This document shows, piece after piece, positions 1 through 12,800 of a stretch of DNA of 64,000 bases. The number at the start of each line of letters is the position of its first letter. Positions within the stretch are counted from its first letter, which is position 1. Source of the DNA: Branchiostoma lanceolatum (taxonomy: Eukaryota > Chordata > Leptocardii > Amphioxiformes > Branchiostomatidae). The DNA lies in the NCBI RefSeq assembly GCF_035083965.1, contig NC_089731.1:8221501-8285500 (forward strand). Reading direction: 5' to 3'. The notes under the pieces are model-generated. The model saw nothing but the letters and a program-made list of their open reading frames with translations, had not been told where the DNA came from and searched no databases. Made by a program: the position numbers and the translations under genes.

Positions 1-794
1 ATTTCCACAGTTTTAGAATCATGACAGTTTTTGTCGTTTTGCAAAAGTTTGAAGGGCACACATTAATCTGACTCAATTTGCAGTGTCTTTTTAAGGAGAG
101 ACAAGCCAAAATCAACGACGTTGTGTATGCAAATATTATCTATAGAATGTGCCTAATGACACATGTACAGCAAAGATAAGGCTACGGAGAAACCATGACT
201 ACCACTAAGGCTAATGAAGCTAATCAATAGTGATTTTTGTAATTTCATGTAAAGGTCTCACTACAAAAGCTATGAGACATTGCATCAGATAATCACTTGC
301 ATGTACAGTACAGTGTATATTTCAAAACCTGAATAGTGTTCTATGCATTAAGCCATGGATATCACTCCTACGGTTGGTGGCTATTTATTGGTTGAACCAG
401 TGTCAGTTGCAGATCAGGTCATAATCCTAACATACATGCTTGTCTTAAAGTGTTATCTTAATGTCTTCTTTTTATTCTCGCAGCCAGCATGCATCAAAAG
501 TGTATCTTGTGAATTTTCCATTTGCAAGAAGCTCTTAATATTTTGCATGGTGTTGCAATTCCTTGATCCACCACAGTGTGTGGCAAGAATTCATCTACTG
601 TGTAATAACTCAATTAACACCCCAAGACTCAGGTGGTCTTACATGATAGTGATTGGCTACAAGACTAATTCATTTTACAAGACTAATTCATTTATCTTCC
701 AGACTGCACTCCCCCTCCCTTCTTGTTACTAATCACTCTCTCATCCTGCATGACGTCTTATATAACACTGCACCTGGTCTTCCTTGCTGTTTAG
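1..794 (+). other. Upstream intron of the ANO7-like gene
   Basis: AT-rich sequence with no exon that fits the anoctamin protein in either strand. The next upstream exon must end with one base of a split glycine-type codon (xGG), and no such exon is visible, so it lies before the window. Open frames here carry no recognisable protein. Confidence 0.55.
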
Positions 795-885
795 GGCTCT
801 ACACTGCATGGCTCCTCTCTGCATCTATCGTGGGACTCATGGTTTTTCTTTATGGTGTCCTGAGTATAAGTACCAACACACCTGC
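795..885 (+). other. ANO7: Alternative exon 1a of the ANO7-like gene (first transmembrane helix)
   Basis: A 91-bp exon between a tttag acceptor and a GTAAGT donor. It encodes [20 protein letters not shown] and on to STNTPA, the first transmembrane helix. Its length, entry phase and exit phase equal those of 1641-1731, which encodes a similar peptide. Because 91 is not a multiple of three, using both copies or neither shifts the frame. Confidence 0.88.
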
Positions 886-3800
886 GTAAGTGGAGTCCGC
901 CTCCTATATTGTCAGGTCACTCCATCTGCATTCTGTAGACGATGTCTAGATTTTCACCATAGGCAAGGGAACAAAAACAAAGTTAAAGTGCCTCACTTCA
1001 AGAAATTTAGCACACAAAAATCTGACCAGTTCATAGTGTATTATGTACAAGTAAGTTTTTCAACAATGCTCCAGAACCTTGTCACTAATATGGAAAATTC
1101 AGGTCTTTCCTGTGGAGTAATAATGTGATCAAAGAAGATCATCATTGTTAATGTTTGTGTCAAACAAATATGTACATTTTAATATATCTTGAAGATTTGA
1201 AATTTTAGAACAAAATGATTTGGTCTTAGGCTATGTCACAGCTCTGAACCTGAGTGATTCGAAGAACACACTGCTGTCTGACTGGTGGAGAATCTTTGAC
1301 TAACAAGGGATAGATATTCAAGACCTTTGAAGAATATCATCCACAGAATGGAATTAAGGTGGCCTGATGTATTAGGATGGCTTGCAACAGGTTTTCATTC
1401 ATCAAACTGGATGTTACAGAGCTGGACACTAAATGGTTCCTCACTATCAGAAAAAATAAGAATTTTGGCCAAAAATACAGAAAAGGATGTACGTTAAATC
1501 CGTGACAACTTCCAGGTGAAAGAATTTAAGAGTAGACCGAAAGATGGCTGAAGAATCATGAACCAGCTCTGTTTGATGTTGTGCTGTTGCCGTGTTGTTT
1601 AACCGATTGTTGTTGTGTACGTGTGCATTATCGTGAACAGGTCTGTACACAGCCAACTTGATCCCTGCCGCTGGGGTAGGGCTGCTAGTGTTCTTGTATG
1701 GGGTGGTCACAATGGGAACTAACGTCCCTGCGTAAGTCCCTCTTTACGTTCTCCAACACTTTTCCTTGTTTTCTAGGCAGTGTGCGATTGAATAAGCCAG
1801 TTCACAGTTTGAAGTGCACATGTGCAGTGTGATGCATTGTGGGCAATTTTTTAACGTGGAAGGCCATTGGGCCTGGCTATTCTTTGATATTGCCAGGTTC
1901 CTTTGACTTTGATATATTACCTACAATGTATCATACAGCACATGTGCACTTCAAACCTTGAACTAGCTTATTAAATCTTAATGTCTGTATTATACAGACT
2001 TCAGGTATGGACCAGGAAGGCTTGTGTGTAAAGGGAATGTTGTGTCAAAAGTTTATAATTTTGTTTTAAGCCATCTTATTCAAATTATCACTTTTATGTT
2101 TCTCTATTGGGTATCTTTTAGTGTTCTCCATTTTTATGCAAGCACCCATTGCCATCTTCCTTCCTGGACCATTCCTAAGAGAGCATCTTTTACAACCACT
2201 GAAAGCTGTTTAAAAGCAAACTGTTTGTTAAATGTGTGACAAAGAAAGTTTTGTAATGGACACTCAGGTCTTGATGATGTGATTTTTAAATCATAAGGCC
2301 ACACCTATTTTTATTTGTTGATTCTCAGGAACAGGGCGAAAGAAAAAAAAAATATTTTCAAATAGTCTGGGGTGAAGATGAGGGTTTACATAACATGAAG
2401 AATAAGAGGATTATTCAAGTTTTAGCTTTGTATGGCTCGTTTTAATGCAATGCACCCCTTTCTTTGATCTAGTACTATAAATGAAAAATTATAGATTATG
2501 ATCAATGTGACCACACTTTTTAGGTATGTGCAGGCCTATATAATCTGTTTTGGTGGCTATTGAGTTTTACAACTGAACCGATAGTAAAATTGGAAGTTAA
2601 AATCTGTGAATGGGAATAGCGACCCAATTTTTTTTCTTCAAAATGGGAACAACAGGACAGGCTATTCCAAGAGGCAACAAATAAAATTGTCGTGGCCTAA
2701 TAATGCTGTTGTCATCAGGGACCAGCAATGTCTAGAAAGCCAGGGACAATGACTATTGATGAGGAATGTAAAATTTTGGTACTCAACTGTGACTTGAAGT
2801 GTGAGCTTACTGAACATCCAGTGTCCTTTATTATAATCTATAACAGGAGGGAGGTGTGCAACAGTGGTGGTGACTTTGTGATGTGCCCATTGTGTGATGA
2901 GAACATCGGCTGTGCTTACTGGAACTTGTCGGACACCTGCACACAGGCAAAGGTATCTGAAGAAATAAGAGCTCTGCATGTACTTTATGGCAATAGTTTT
3001 TGTATGTGCATGTTTCTGCTAACCTAATCTTATATAATTGGTGGGCACTATTTTGTAAAAATTTTGGTGAAATACACCACAAGAAATATGGACACCGTCC
3101 ATCTGTATGTGAAAACTGCCTACAGTTGGTACTTTGACATTATTTGGCGGAATATTTAATCCCAAAAAAGTATTCCCCATACTCACTCACTCACACACTA
3201 TCCGGTTTAACGTCCATACAAAAATGGAAAATTACAAAAGAACCTGTTGTGAAAATGGGGCCTTATAGGGATTCGAACCCAGAACCTCCAGATACTAACT
3301 TTAAGTCAACAACCCAAGTCAGAAGATCAGAAGACCATGTCCATACTTCACAAGGCATATATGAAAACAATCGTTTCAAAGCAATATTCAAATGTGTATT
3401 ATTGATTCAGAAGTTTATTGTACTTTTAGTAACGTTACATGGCATGCAACTTCCTTTTTAAACCACATTAGTTTGAATAGTAAATGTTATATCAAGTGCA
3501 TAACTTGGTATCAATGACATTTTCTTGCAAATCTGATACTTTATCCCTGCTGTGGGCTGACAAGTATTGAAAAGTCTTTGAAATATTCATTATATGATAT
3601 CAGAGATACGGACAATGGCTCAAGATGGTCACATGATATATTATATAGAGAGAGATATATATTATGTACAGTCATATGTTATTGATTAGAAATATATGTT
3701 ATGAATTGCTTGCTTTGTTGAATTCAGATTATTGCTGTTTGGACAAAAGACATTATATTTTGTACGTTTTGTGATGGTCTGCTTTGCATTTCTTTTCTTT

Positions 3801-6800
3801 TTTATTCTAGATATCATACCTGTTTGACAATGAGGGCACAGTCTTTTTCAGTGCGTTTATGTCTTTGTGGGGTAAGTTAAGTTTCCTTCAACTTTTATTT
3901 GGTGTGCTTTGTAGTTTTCTTTAGCATATCAAGGTTATCGCTGCAGTCTTAAGTTAGCTTTGTCTAATATCATATTATTAAGGCATATGATATTGGACAA
4001 CAGTGGTGATTCTTTTAAAATTAACCTCCGACTTTCAGATGAGACTGTACATGTATGTGCACTAAAAACCTTTTAAATGCTCCTACATGTACATGTACAT
4101 GTAAAGGCCTGACTTGTAGTTCAGTGCATAGTGAGCAAAACAGAAGATGAGAAAACATTGAAGCAGCTCTGACCCTGAAATATTTGCATCATTATCATAT
4201 ACTCAATGATATTTTGATTTTAGGTTTTCATTCTAGAATATATCTTCTATTTCTACCTCATACATTATTCCTCTTTATTTTTCTCCAATACTTATTTCAA
4301 TTCAAACAAAGGTTCAGTACAAGACAATACAATATACTGACTTACTGACTAACCTTATTCTGTCCTGAATGGTGGTGAAATGTAGTCTAGCTTCACATAC
4401 TTATGTACACTATTGCTGCATTATGATAGACTGACAATGAATATATAGAGTAATGCAGCAACATCTCAATTTTAATGTTGTTATTATACAGTCGTTTCAA
4501 GTTTTATCTAAAAGTATGTTTTCTAGTAAGTTAATGAATTTTTCTGTTGCAATTGTAGGTAGGTATTTTCAGCAACGTGGACATAGCTATGCAATCAAAC
4601 ACACTACACTGTCAGGACTTGCTGCAACATTGGACAATTTCACATACTCATTTTACCACTTACCTCTCTTCCCTGCCATCAGATTGCCTATCTCTTTGAC
4701 CACCCTGGGACTGTCTTCTTTGCCATTTTCATGTCTTTTTGGGGTGAGTGTGGTGGCCTCGATAACATTCCTTCACACCTCAACTGTTATGCAGACTGGA
4801 ATATTGGAGTTTTCTTTTTACACAACCAGTGATATCTTAGCCTGAGTGCCAGCCTTTTTAGCTTCCGTACTCTACCCAAGCTCCGCTCCTCGCCTTTGGC
4901 CGGCAGCGGAGCTTGGGTAGCGCAGCGGAGCTAGGGTAGCGGACAGAAGCTAAAAAGGCTGGCACTCAGGCTAGTGATATCTCACCTGCTAACATTTTTT
5001 GACATTGCTGGTTGTGTAAAAAGAAAACTCCAATATCCTATTTTCTACCAACCTGATGAAATTATTTTTGGGTGTTATGCAGACTATTTTGAAGATTAAT
5101 TATAATGTTCCAGTATCAATGACATTCAGTTAAACCTGTTTAGGTGTCTTATTTCAGCACAGAAAGTACCTTTTTTTTATCAAATATGATAATATTTAGC
5201 AAACCAGTGATGGGATCTCTCTTGGTTGTCCATTGAGCTGATGACAATGTCATGATGTAAAAGATACAGTATTATAATTTGAATGTGTAATTTGTATGCA
5301 GTTCATCATGAAGTTTTAGCTTTCATCCATTTCCTTTGTGCAGAACATGTAGAAAGATTTACAACTTACATGTAAACAACAACTATTTATTTACACATTT
5401 ATTGTTGACGTGTAAGTTGTAGTAATCTTCTTCAGCAGCAGTTGATGTAGGTTGTACAACAAACATATATATCATATTGATGATAATGATGATGATGAAA
5501 GCCTCTGTTGTACATTTTGCATATTAAGAGGGTTTACTAGAAGAGCAAGGGCCTTTGACTATTTGAGTGGTAACTAGGGTTAGTCTACTCAAGGAGGTTA
5601 TTTATTGTGAAACCTTTTCAATATAACCTCCTTGGTCTAATGTTCACATGGAGTACTGATGATCTGCTAAAACCCTTCCAGCTGTCACCTTCCTGGAGTA
5701 CTGGAAGAGGAAGAACGCCAGTCTTGCCCATCACTGGGATGTCATGGACTTTGAAGAAGAAGAGGTAGAAATGTTTTGTACAACTCTTTCCTTTATTACG
5801 TGAGAGCGAAATTCAGGATTTTAACAGTCATCACTTACAAATGTATATGGGAACAGGTGCCTTAATTCCCATATTGTGACTGTGTTAGGGTTAGGGTAAA
5901 CTCAGAGTTACAATGTACCATTAATTCTTGATTCAAATGGACAGAAAATTTAGGTGCCTACAATGTATGAATTTGAAACATCATTTCAAGTTTAATTTTG
6001 CAGCAGGAGGGGAATCTTTAAGGTTTTCATGTGCACAGTTGACACAATACAGTATAGACGCAAAACAAAGCACATGTTTGCAGTATGGTGAGTCTGCAGT
6101 GTCAGCTCACTGCGAAAACTAGGAACATAAAACCACCGCAGATATTTCACACTTTACTGTATCAATTTCCTTTTTTTATTCAAGGAGCGCCCTCGGCCCG
6201 CGTTTTCAGCAATGGCACCATCTATGGAGAAGAATCCTGTCACCGGAATCAAGGAGCCTCACTTTCCTGACGAGGATCGGTTCAAAAGAATGATGGCTGG
6301 ATCCGTCATCATTATATTCATGGTAAAAAACATTGATATGCCTACCTGACAGGAATGCTGACACTAACAGTTTTATAGTTGATCAAGCCCCTGTCACACA
6401 TTCAAGACCTTTCTCGGACTTTGCTGCCAACCAATCTCCAAACAAGGTCGGCGCTGGGTTGGTAGTAGCCTAGAATCCTTCCTAATCCTATTCTAGTTTC
6501 AGTTCACTCCTCTGATTTCATCAATCAATAATCATCTGCAGGCATCATCTGTTTGCATCCAAGTATAATTTGATATTCCCGACTTTGGTTTTCAAAAATG
6601 TATAGCCAGCTGGTGCAGAAGACTTTTAATGACCAGTAGGCAACCTTGCCAACCACCTCCCAACCACGGATGACCTTGCTCACGACTAACTACCAGCCAT
6701 GGTCTGGATAAGGTCAGGAGGCCATGGTTGTTAGGTTGTGACGGGCTTAAGCGGCTGTATTGTAAAAGAAAACATTCATTTTGCTCAAATGCTTAATGAG

Positions 6801-9800
6801 ACAGATTCTCAAGAGTAGAGTAGATTAGAGAAGATCCATTCAGCCAGGTAGGAAGATCTCCAGTTGAGGCCACTAATTTATTTCTGCTTATTAATATGCA
6901 TTTACTACATATAGTTAAGGTTCTTCTTATTCTTATCCGTGACCCCTCCCCTTCAACTTCGACCTTGTTGAAAAGCGGCCATGTGGCTGAAGAAAAGAAA
7001 AATAAAGTTTAAGGCTTTGACTTGACTAATCAAATGCTCTCCCCACTTCTGCATCTGTTTCAGATGGTGATGGTGCTGATCTTCGTGCTGGGGGTGATCA
7101 TGTATCGTGTGTTGATCAGCATCCCACTATTCCAGTCCGTCATGTTCCGCGCCCAGGCCTCCAACATTGCCAACATGAGCGGAGCCTGTGTCAACTTGAT
7201 CCTCATTATGGCATCAGGCATTGTAAGAATACTGTAAAATTCATTTTATCTTCACAGTAGCAAAGTTGTACGGTGTAAGGAAAGTGGACATTTTCACTGA
7301 ACTTTAACTTCACGGTGGCGGCAAGTGATTTACAGAATGGATGTGAAGGAATCATGGATAATAACCACATGTTTTTTTCATGGTGATGATAAGTTCATGG
7401 TACAGAGGTGACCGTGGAAACAGTGAACTTAAAGTTACAGTCAAAGAAATAACTGCAGTAGTATTGTTGTATCTAAGGCAGCATAGCTAATGTAACATCA
7501 GGTACCAATACCGAGGTTTAGGTATAGGTAATAGTACCTGAACATTTGGAGAAAGCAACCAGTAAATGAACTGTTATTGAATGTTTATTTGAATGTAAAG
7601 TATCTCATACAGAAATCCATGCTCTAATTTAAGATGACCCTGATTTCAACTCTTAATCAATGTTGCCAACTCTTACCAGTGATAAATTTTGTTTTAAAAA
7701 AGTTCTTTGGTAGTAACTCTGACATCACAACTTTCAGGTGTACCAAAAGATTGCAGAGAAGCTTACTGAGTGGGGTAAGTGCTTGTTTCATACTCAGTGT
7801 TATTGTGATTGTCAGATTTATCACATTTATTTCCTTTGTGCATATGCAATGTACAGTTTCATCATCGAGATCTCCTGTTGATACGATTAAAAAAACTAGA
7901 TGCCACTGTCAGAATGATATCTGTTTCTTCAATCAATCAATCAATCAATCAAAATGGTTTTATTGATCAACAGAACTTGCAGTACTACATTTGTAGACTG
8001 AATTGCGTAATTCACTGGTTCTTTCCATGGTACTGAAGTGTCCTCACACAACAATGCTGTAACTTGCAAATGTTAACAACCCACTGCCACTTACAGCCTC
8101 ACAGAGGCTACGGGACTACCTTTACCATTTACCCTTTCTGGTGGAATGGCATCAAAGAGTATTGAACAATTGGCATAATGTGTTGTTAGACATTTTTGTG
8201 TCTCTTCCTTCATTCAGAAATGCACAGAACTCAGACTGAACATGAAGACAGCTACACCTTCAAAGTCTTCATCTTCCAATTTGTCAACTTTTATTCATCC
8301 ATCTTCTACATTGCATTCTTCAAGGGACGGTCAGTATAGTGTGCTCTGTTTTCTTATGTAGAGCACTCTGAGATGTATTTTCTATACATTTCTAGAAAGG
8401 CTGATATTATCACGGATTATAAATCATATAAGCACAACAAATTTTGTAATGTTTCTTGTAGGTTTCAGGAAAATGTTATGATACACATATTCTTTGCCAT
8501 GTGTTTGACAATGAGATTTGCTAATCTTGTTTGTAATTCTGTGAAAATGCGCTGGTGTAACAACAATATTTCTTTCTCACATACAGATTCGTTGGATACC
8601 CGGGCCATTATAATAGGTTCTTTGGTCTCCGCAACGAAGCGGTAGGTCTTCATGTTTTCCCTTCAAAATACATGGTTTTATCATATTGGCAGAATGATTC
8701 CATTTTTAAGACCATTAAAGTTCCTACATTTTTGTATCAATTATACACATTTATATCAGTTCTACCTTAAGCAAAAACAGGAGATACAGTTTTATATGGA
8801 CGTTCAATCTTCTTTACATATTTCTGTCAAGAACACATGTCGTATGCACATATACAGCAACAAACTACAAGTCAATTTATTCTGAAAGAAACTGTTCACC
8901 AGCACTAGTATTACAAAGCTTACAAAGTCTAGTGGTCGATGACCCTGCCTCTGGATCTGAAGGTCGGGACTTCAAATCCCAACAGTAGGCACGTCCCACT
9001 GGAAAGGGTTGCAGTCCTTAAGGGCAAGACGTTAAACTGTTGTCCACAGCTAGCCGAGTTTTCCTGGTAGAATGAACCTTTACATACTGTGCATAAATAG
9101 TGTGTAGTGTTTATCTTTCTTGTCATCACATTAACTTTCCATGCAGTGAGCTAAGCTGGTCCCAGATCAATTTTATTTTAATTAAACTTTTCCCTTTTTG
9201 TTGACCGACAGTGCGGACAGGGCGGCTGTCTGGTGGAGCTTGCCCAACAGCTAGCCGTCATCATGATTGGTAAACAGGTCATCAACAATGCACAGGAGAT
9301 CATAGTACCGTAAGTGCAGCCTAGCATTTTACATGGTCATGATTTTTGTGGGGCTTAGAATTTGCCACAGAATTACTGTAAATTCATGGACTTTGTAATG
9401 GTTTTATTTTGTTAGAAAGGAAAAGGATACATTAAAAATGCATCTTTGTGGTGTCATGAATTCACAGTGGAAAGGTCACCAAGAAAATAAAAACACTGCA
9501 AAAGTTTCAAAATTTGCAGTGTCAGTGACTGTGGAAGATTTTAATGACTTCTCATTTGAGAATGAAGTAGTACCGTTGCTGTAGTCCAGCATTCTCTCCT
9601 TCTAATTAAAGGAAAGTATTCAGTATGGGATTCTATTAAACTTTATTATCTCATTGTGAGATGTGTGGAGTATGACCAGGTAGAATATTGGGATGTTGAC
9701 AATTTTTGTTTTTTTTTGTTATCTACAGTAAGATCAAGAACTATTTGCAGCGACGTGAGGTGACAAAGGGGATGGAGAAGTCCGCAGAACCAGCTAGATG

Positions 9801-12800
9801 GGAGGAGGACTATCAGCTGATCGAAAATGAGGGACTGTTTGAGGAATACTTAGAGATGGGTAAGCAGAAATTGCAGATATTTTAACTGACAGTGTAAGGC
9901 CAATGTTAATGTAGATTAATATTCGACTGTAGTGTTGGGTTGAAAAACTACTACGAAATGACAAAAACTACAATGATGCAGGGGTCTCCCCAGAATTTTT
10001 TAGGGGAGTGGTGCTCCCATTTTTAACAGAGGACGCAAAGCGCCTGAAAGTCGCGCGCAGCGCGACAAGGAGGGGGGGAGAGGTTTGGAGAGGGGGGTGA
10101 TTCCCCCCCTTTCTAAATTAGAAGCTATTGCATTTTGACCATCTTAAATGCAATTTGAGGCCTTCTCCTGGAACTTGAGCTGTAAATCTTTCAGAATAAA
10201 GAGACAGAAAATCTGTTGCTATTTGTCTTTATAAATTGAAATTGGAAGCTTTCTCCTGCAACTTAGGCTGTGAATGTTACAAACTAAAGATAGGATTAGA
10301 GGATCAATCCCAAATTGTTTTAAATTATTATCAAAATTAGGTTATTTAAAAAGATTATTAAAAAAAAATTATGACTATTCATACAATTATGTAATGAATT
10401 TGAAATAAGAATTAGAAATTTATGCCAGTAGAACTAATCCCCAAGCAGATCTATAGGTTGCATAAAGACCGTATCAAACTGGCAGAGGAAGTACGATTCA
10501 AGCTCCTTCTTCCAGTTGGATACGGTCTTTGCAATCTATCGGGTCTGGTTGGAGACTAAGTCGAACATTATTCATTAGTACAGAGCACAATCAATAAAAA
10601 CCATTTTAAAAAACTTAATAGGTTTTGCTATTTATTTAGAATGTTCCCATCAGAAAATGCTTGGTTAGTTTTTCAAAATCAATAATGTTACAATCGCCAC
10701 AAAACTGCTCCAATTATCGTCACCAAAATGCGATCCATGCCGAAACTGTGTTTGGGGATTTCCCGCCATGTGATCACATGATATCTTGCATCAACCAATC
10801 AGAGCACATGTTTTCATGACGCGGACCAATCAGCGCTTAGATTTATGCATATTAATGAGTAAACAAGATGGCCGCCGGTCGGCGATTGTCGCTGGCCAGC
10901 TGTAATAAAGTCAAACCCCGGCGTAAAATACGACTCGTCTACGCTACAAAAGCAGAATTTTTACGGGAAAACAATTAGAAGTGTGATGATGATAATAAGC
11001 AGATACCATACAATATCCCTGTTCATCTCACCCTCAGTGATCCAGTTTGGGTTCATCACCATTTTTGTGGCTGCCTTTCCGCTGGCTCCGCTGTTTGCCC
11101 TTCTGAACAACTGGGTGGAGATCCGTTTGGACGCGCACAAGTACGTTTGTGAGGTGCGTCGCTCGGTGTCCGAGAGAGCTCAGGACATCGGCGTGTGGTT
11201 TAACATTCTTGACGCTCTGGTTCAGCTCGCTGTCATCAGCAATGTAAGTTTTTCTCCTTATTTGATTACTGTGTATGCATTTATTCGGGGGGGGGGGGAT
11301 TTGATTTTGCAGTAGGAGTCAAAAAGTATAAGATTTTCAGTTGTTTAAGTTGTCAGTCAAAACTAACTGTGGCACAAAAAACATCTGCCTAAAACACATA
11401 AAACCAATGCAAACATTTCAAAATTCTGGTCCTAGGTCCGTGTATGACTGCAGTAAGATTGATCTAATGTTTTTGGTGAAGTATGATAGATACCTTATTG
11501 TATAAATATACCTTATGTACAGAGATATATGATAGATGGCAGAGGAAAAATTTTCTGGTACATAAATGTACATACATGCATCAAAAAATTTAATCATGTT
11601 GGCTTACATGTTATCATTGGTGTTCAGATTAGAGTTCTTGTGTAACATGTACTGGACTGTTACAATGTATGTTGTCAGAATTGTTTGCTCTTTAGATTTA
11701 ACTTGATGTACAAGTATATTTCTTTTCGAATTCATAATTAACGTTATTGTTTTTGGAGTAAATGTTAGTGATTGTACAAACTTGTTTTTTTTTTCTTTTA
11801 GGCTTTCATCATTGCAGTAACCTCGGAGTTTCTGCCTCGACTGTTGTACAAGTACGAGAAGAACTGGAACCTGGATGGATATGTCAACTTCACGCTAGCG
11901 TACTCTCCACCTGGAGCCATGTCTCAGGAGTGTAGGTCTGTAGGCTTCCGTTCACATCAAGTTAATTTGTGCCTATAAGCACTGTAACCCACTAATGAAT
12001 GTGAAAGTCTGTCCCTTTCCTTGGTGCTGATAGACATTCACACTAACACTGTCCATATCCTTGGTGCTGATAGACATTCACACTAACACTGTCCCTTTCC
12101 TAAGTGCTGATAGACATTCACACTAACACTGTCCCTTTCCTAAGTGCTGATAGACATTTACACTAACACTGTCCTTTTCATTGCTGCTGATAGACATTCA
12201 CACTAACACTGTTCCTTTCCTTGGTGCTGATAGACATTCACACTAACACTGTCTCTTTCCTTAGTGCTGATAGACATTCACACTAACACTGTCCCTTTCC
12301 TTGGTGGTGATAGACATTCACACTAACACTGTTCCTTTCCTTGGTGCTGATAGACATTCACACTAACACTCTTCCTTTCCTTGGTGCTGAAAGACATTCA
12401 CACTAACACTGTCCCTTTCCTTGGTGGTGATAGACATTCACACTAACACTGTTCCTTTCCTTGGTGCTGATAGACATTCACACTAACACTGTCTCTTTCC
12501 TTAGTGCTGATAGACATTCACACTAACACTGTCCCTTTCCTTGGTGCTGATAGACGTTCACACTAGCACTGTTCCTTTCCTTGGTGCTGAAAGACATTCA
12601 CACTAACACTGTCCCTTTCCGTGATGCTGATAGACATTCACACTAACACTGTCCCTTTCCTTGGTGGTGATAGACATTCACACTAACACTGTCACTTTCC
12701 TTAGTGCTGATAGACATTCACACTAACACTGTCACTTTCCTTGGTGCTGATAGCATTCACACCGACACAACCCTTTTTTCTAGTACTGATGTGCAAGTCT

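Noticed and set aside
355..732. 125-codon open frame upstream of the first anoctamin exon
   Set aside because: It shows no family resemblance, has a composition like the surrounding AT-rich intron, and no splice sites fit the anoctamin phases.
10020..10100. GC-rich block with CGCGCGCAGCGCGA as a regulatory site
   Set aside because: It resembles a fragment of a dispersed repeat and has no recognisable binding-site arrangement.
11286..11300. Run of G residues after an anoctamin exon as a G-quadruplex
   Set aside because: A single homopolymer of about 13 G without spaced runs is more simply a mononucleotide repeat.
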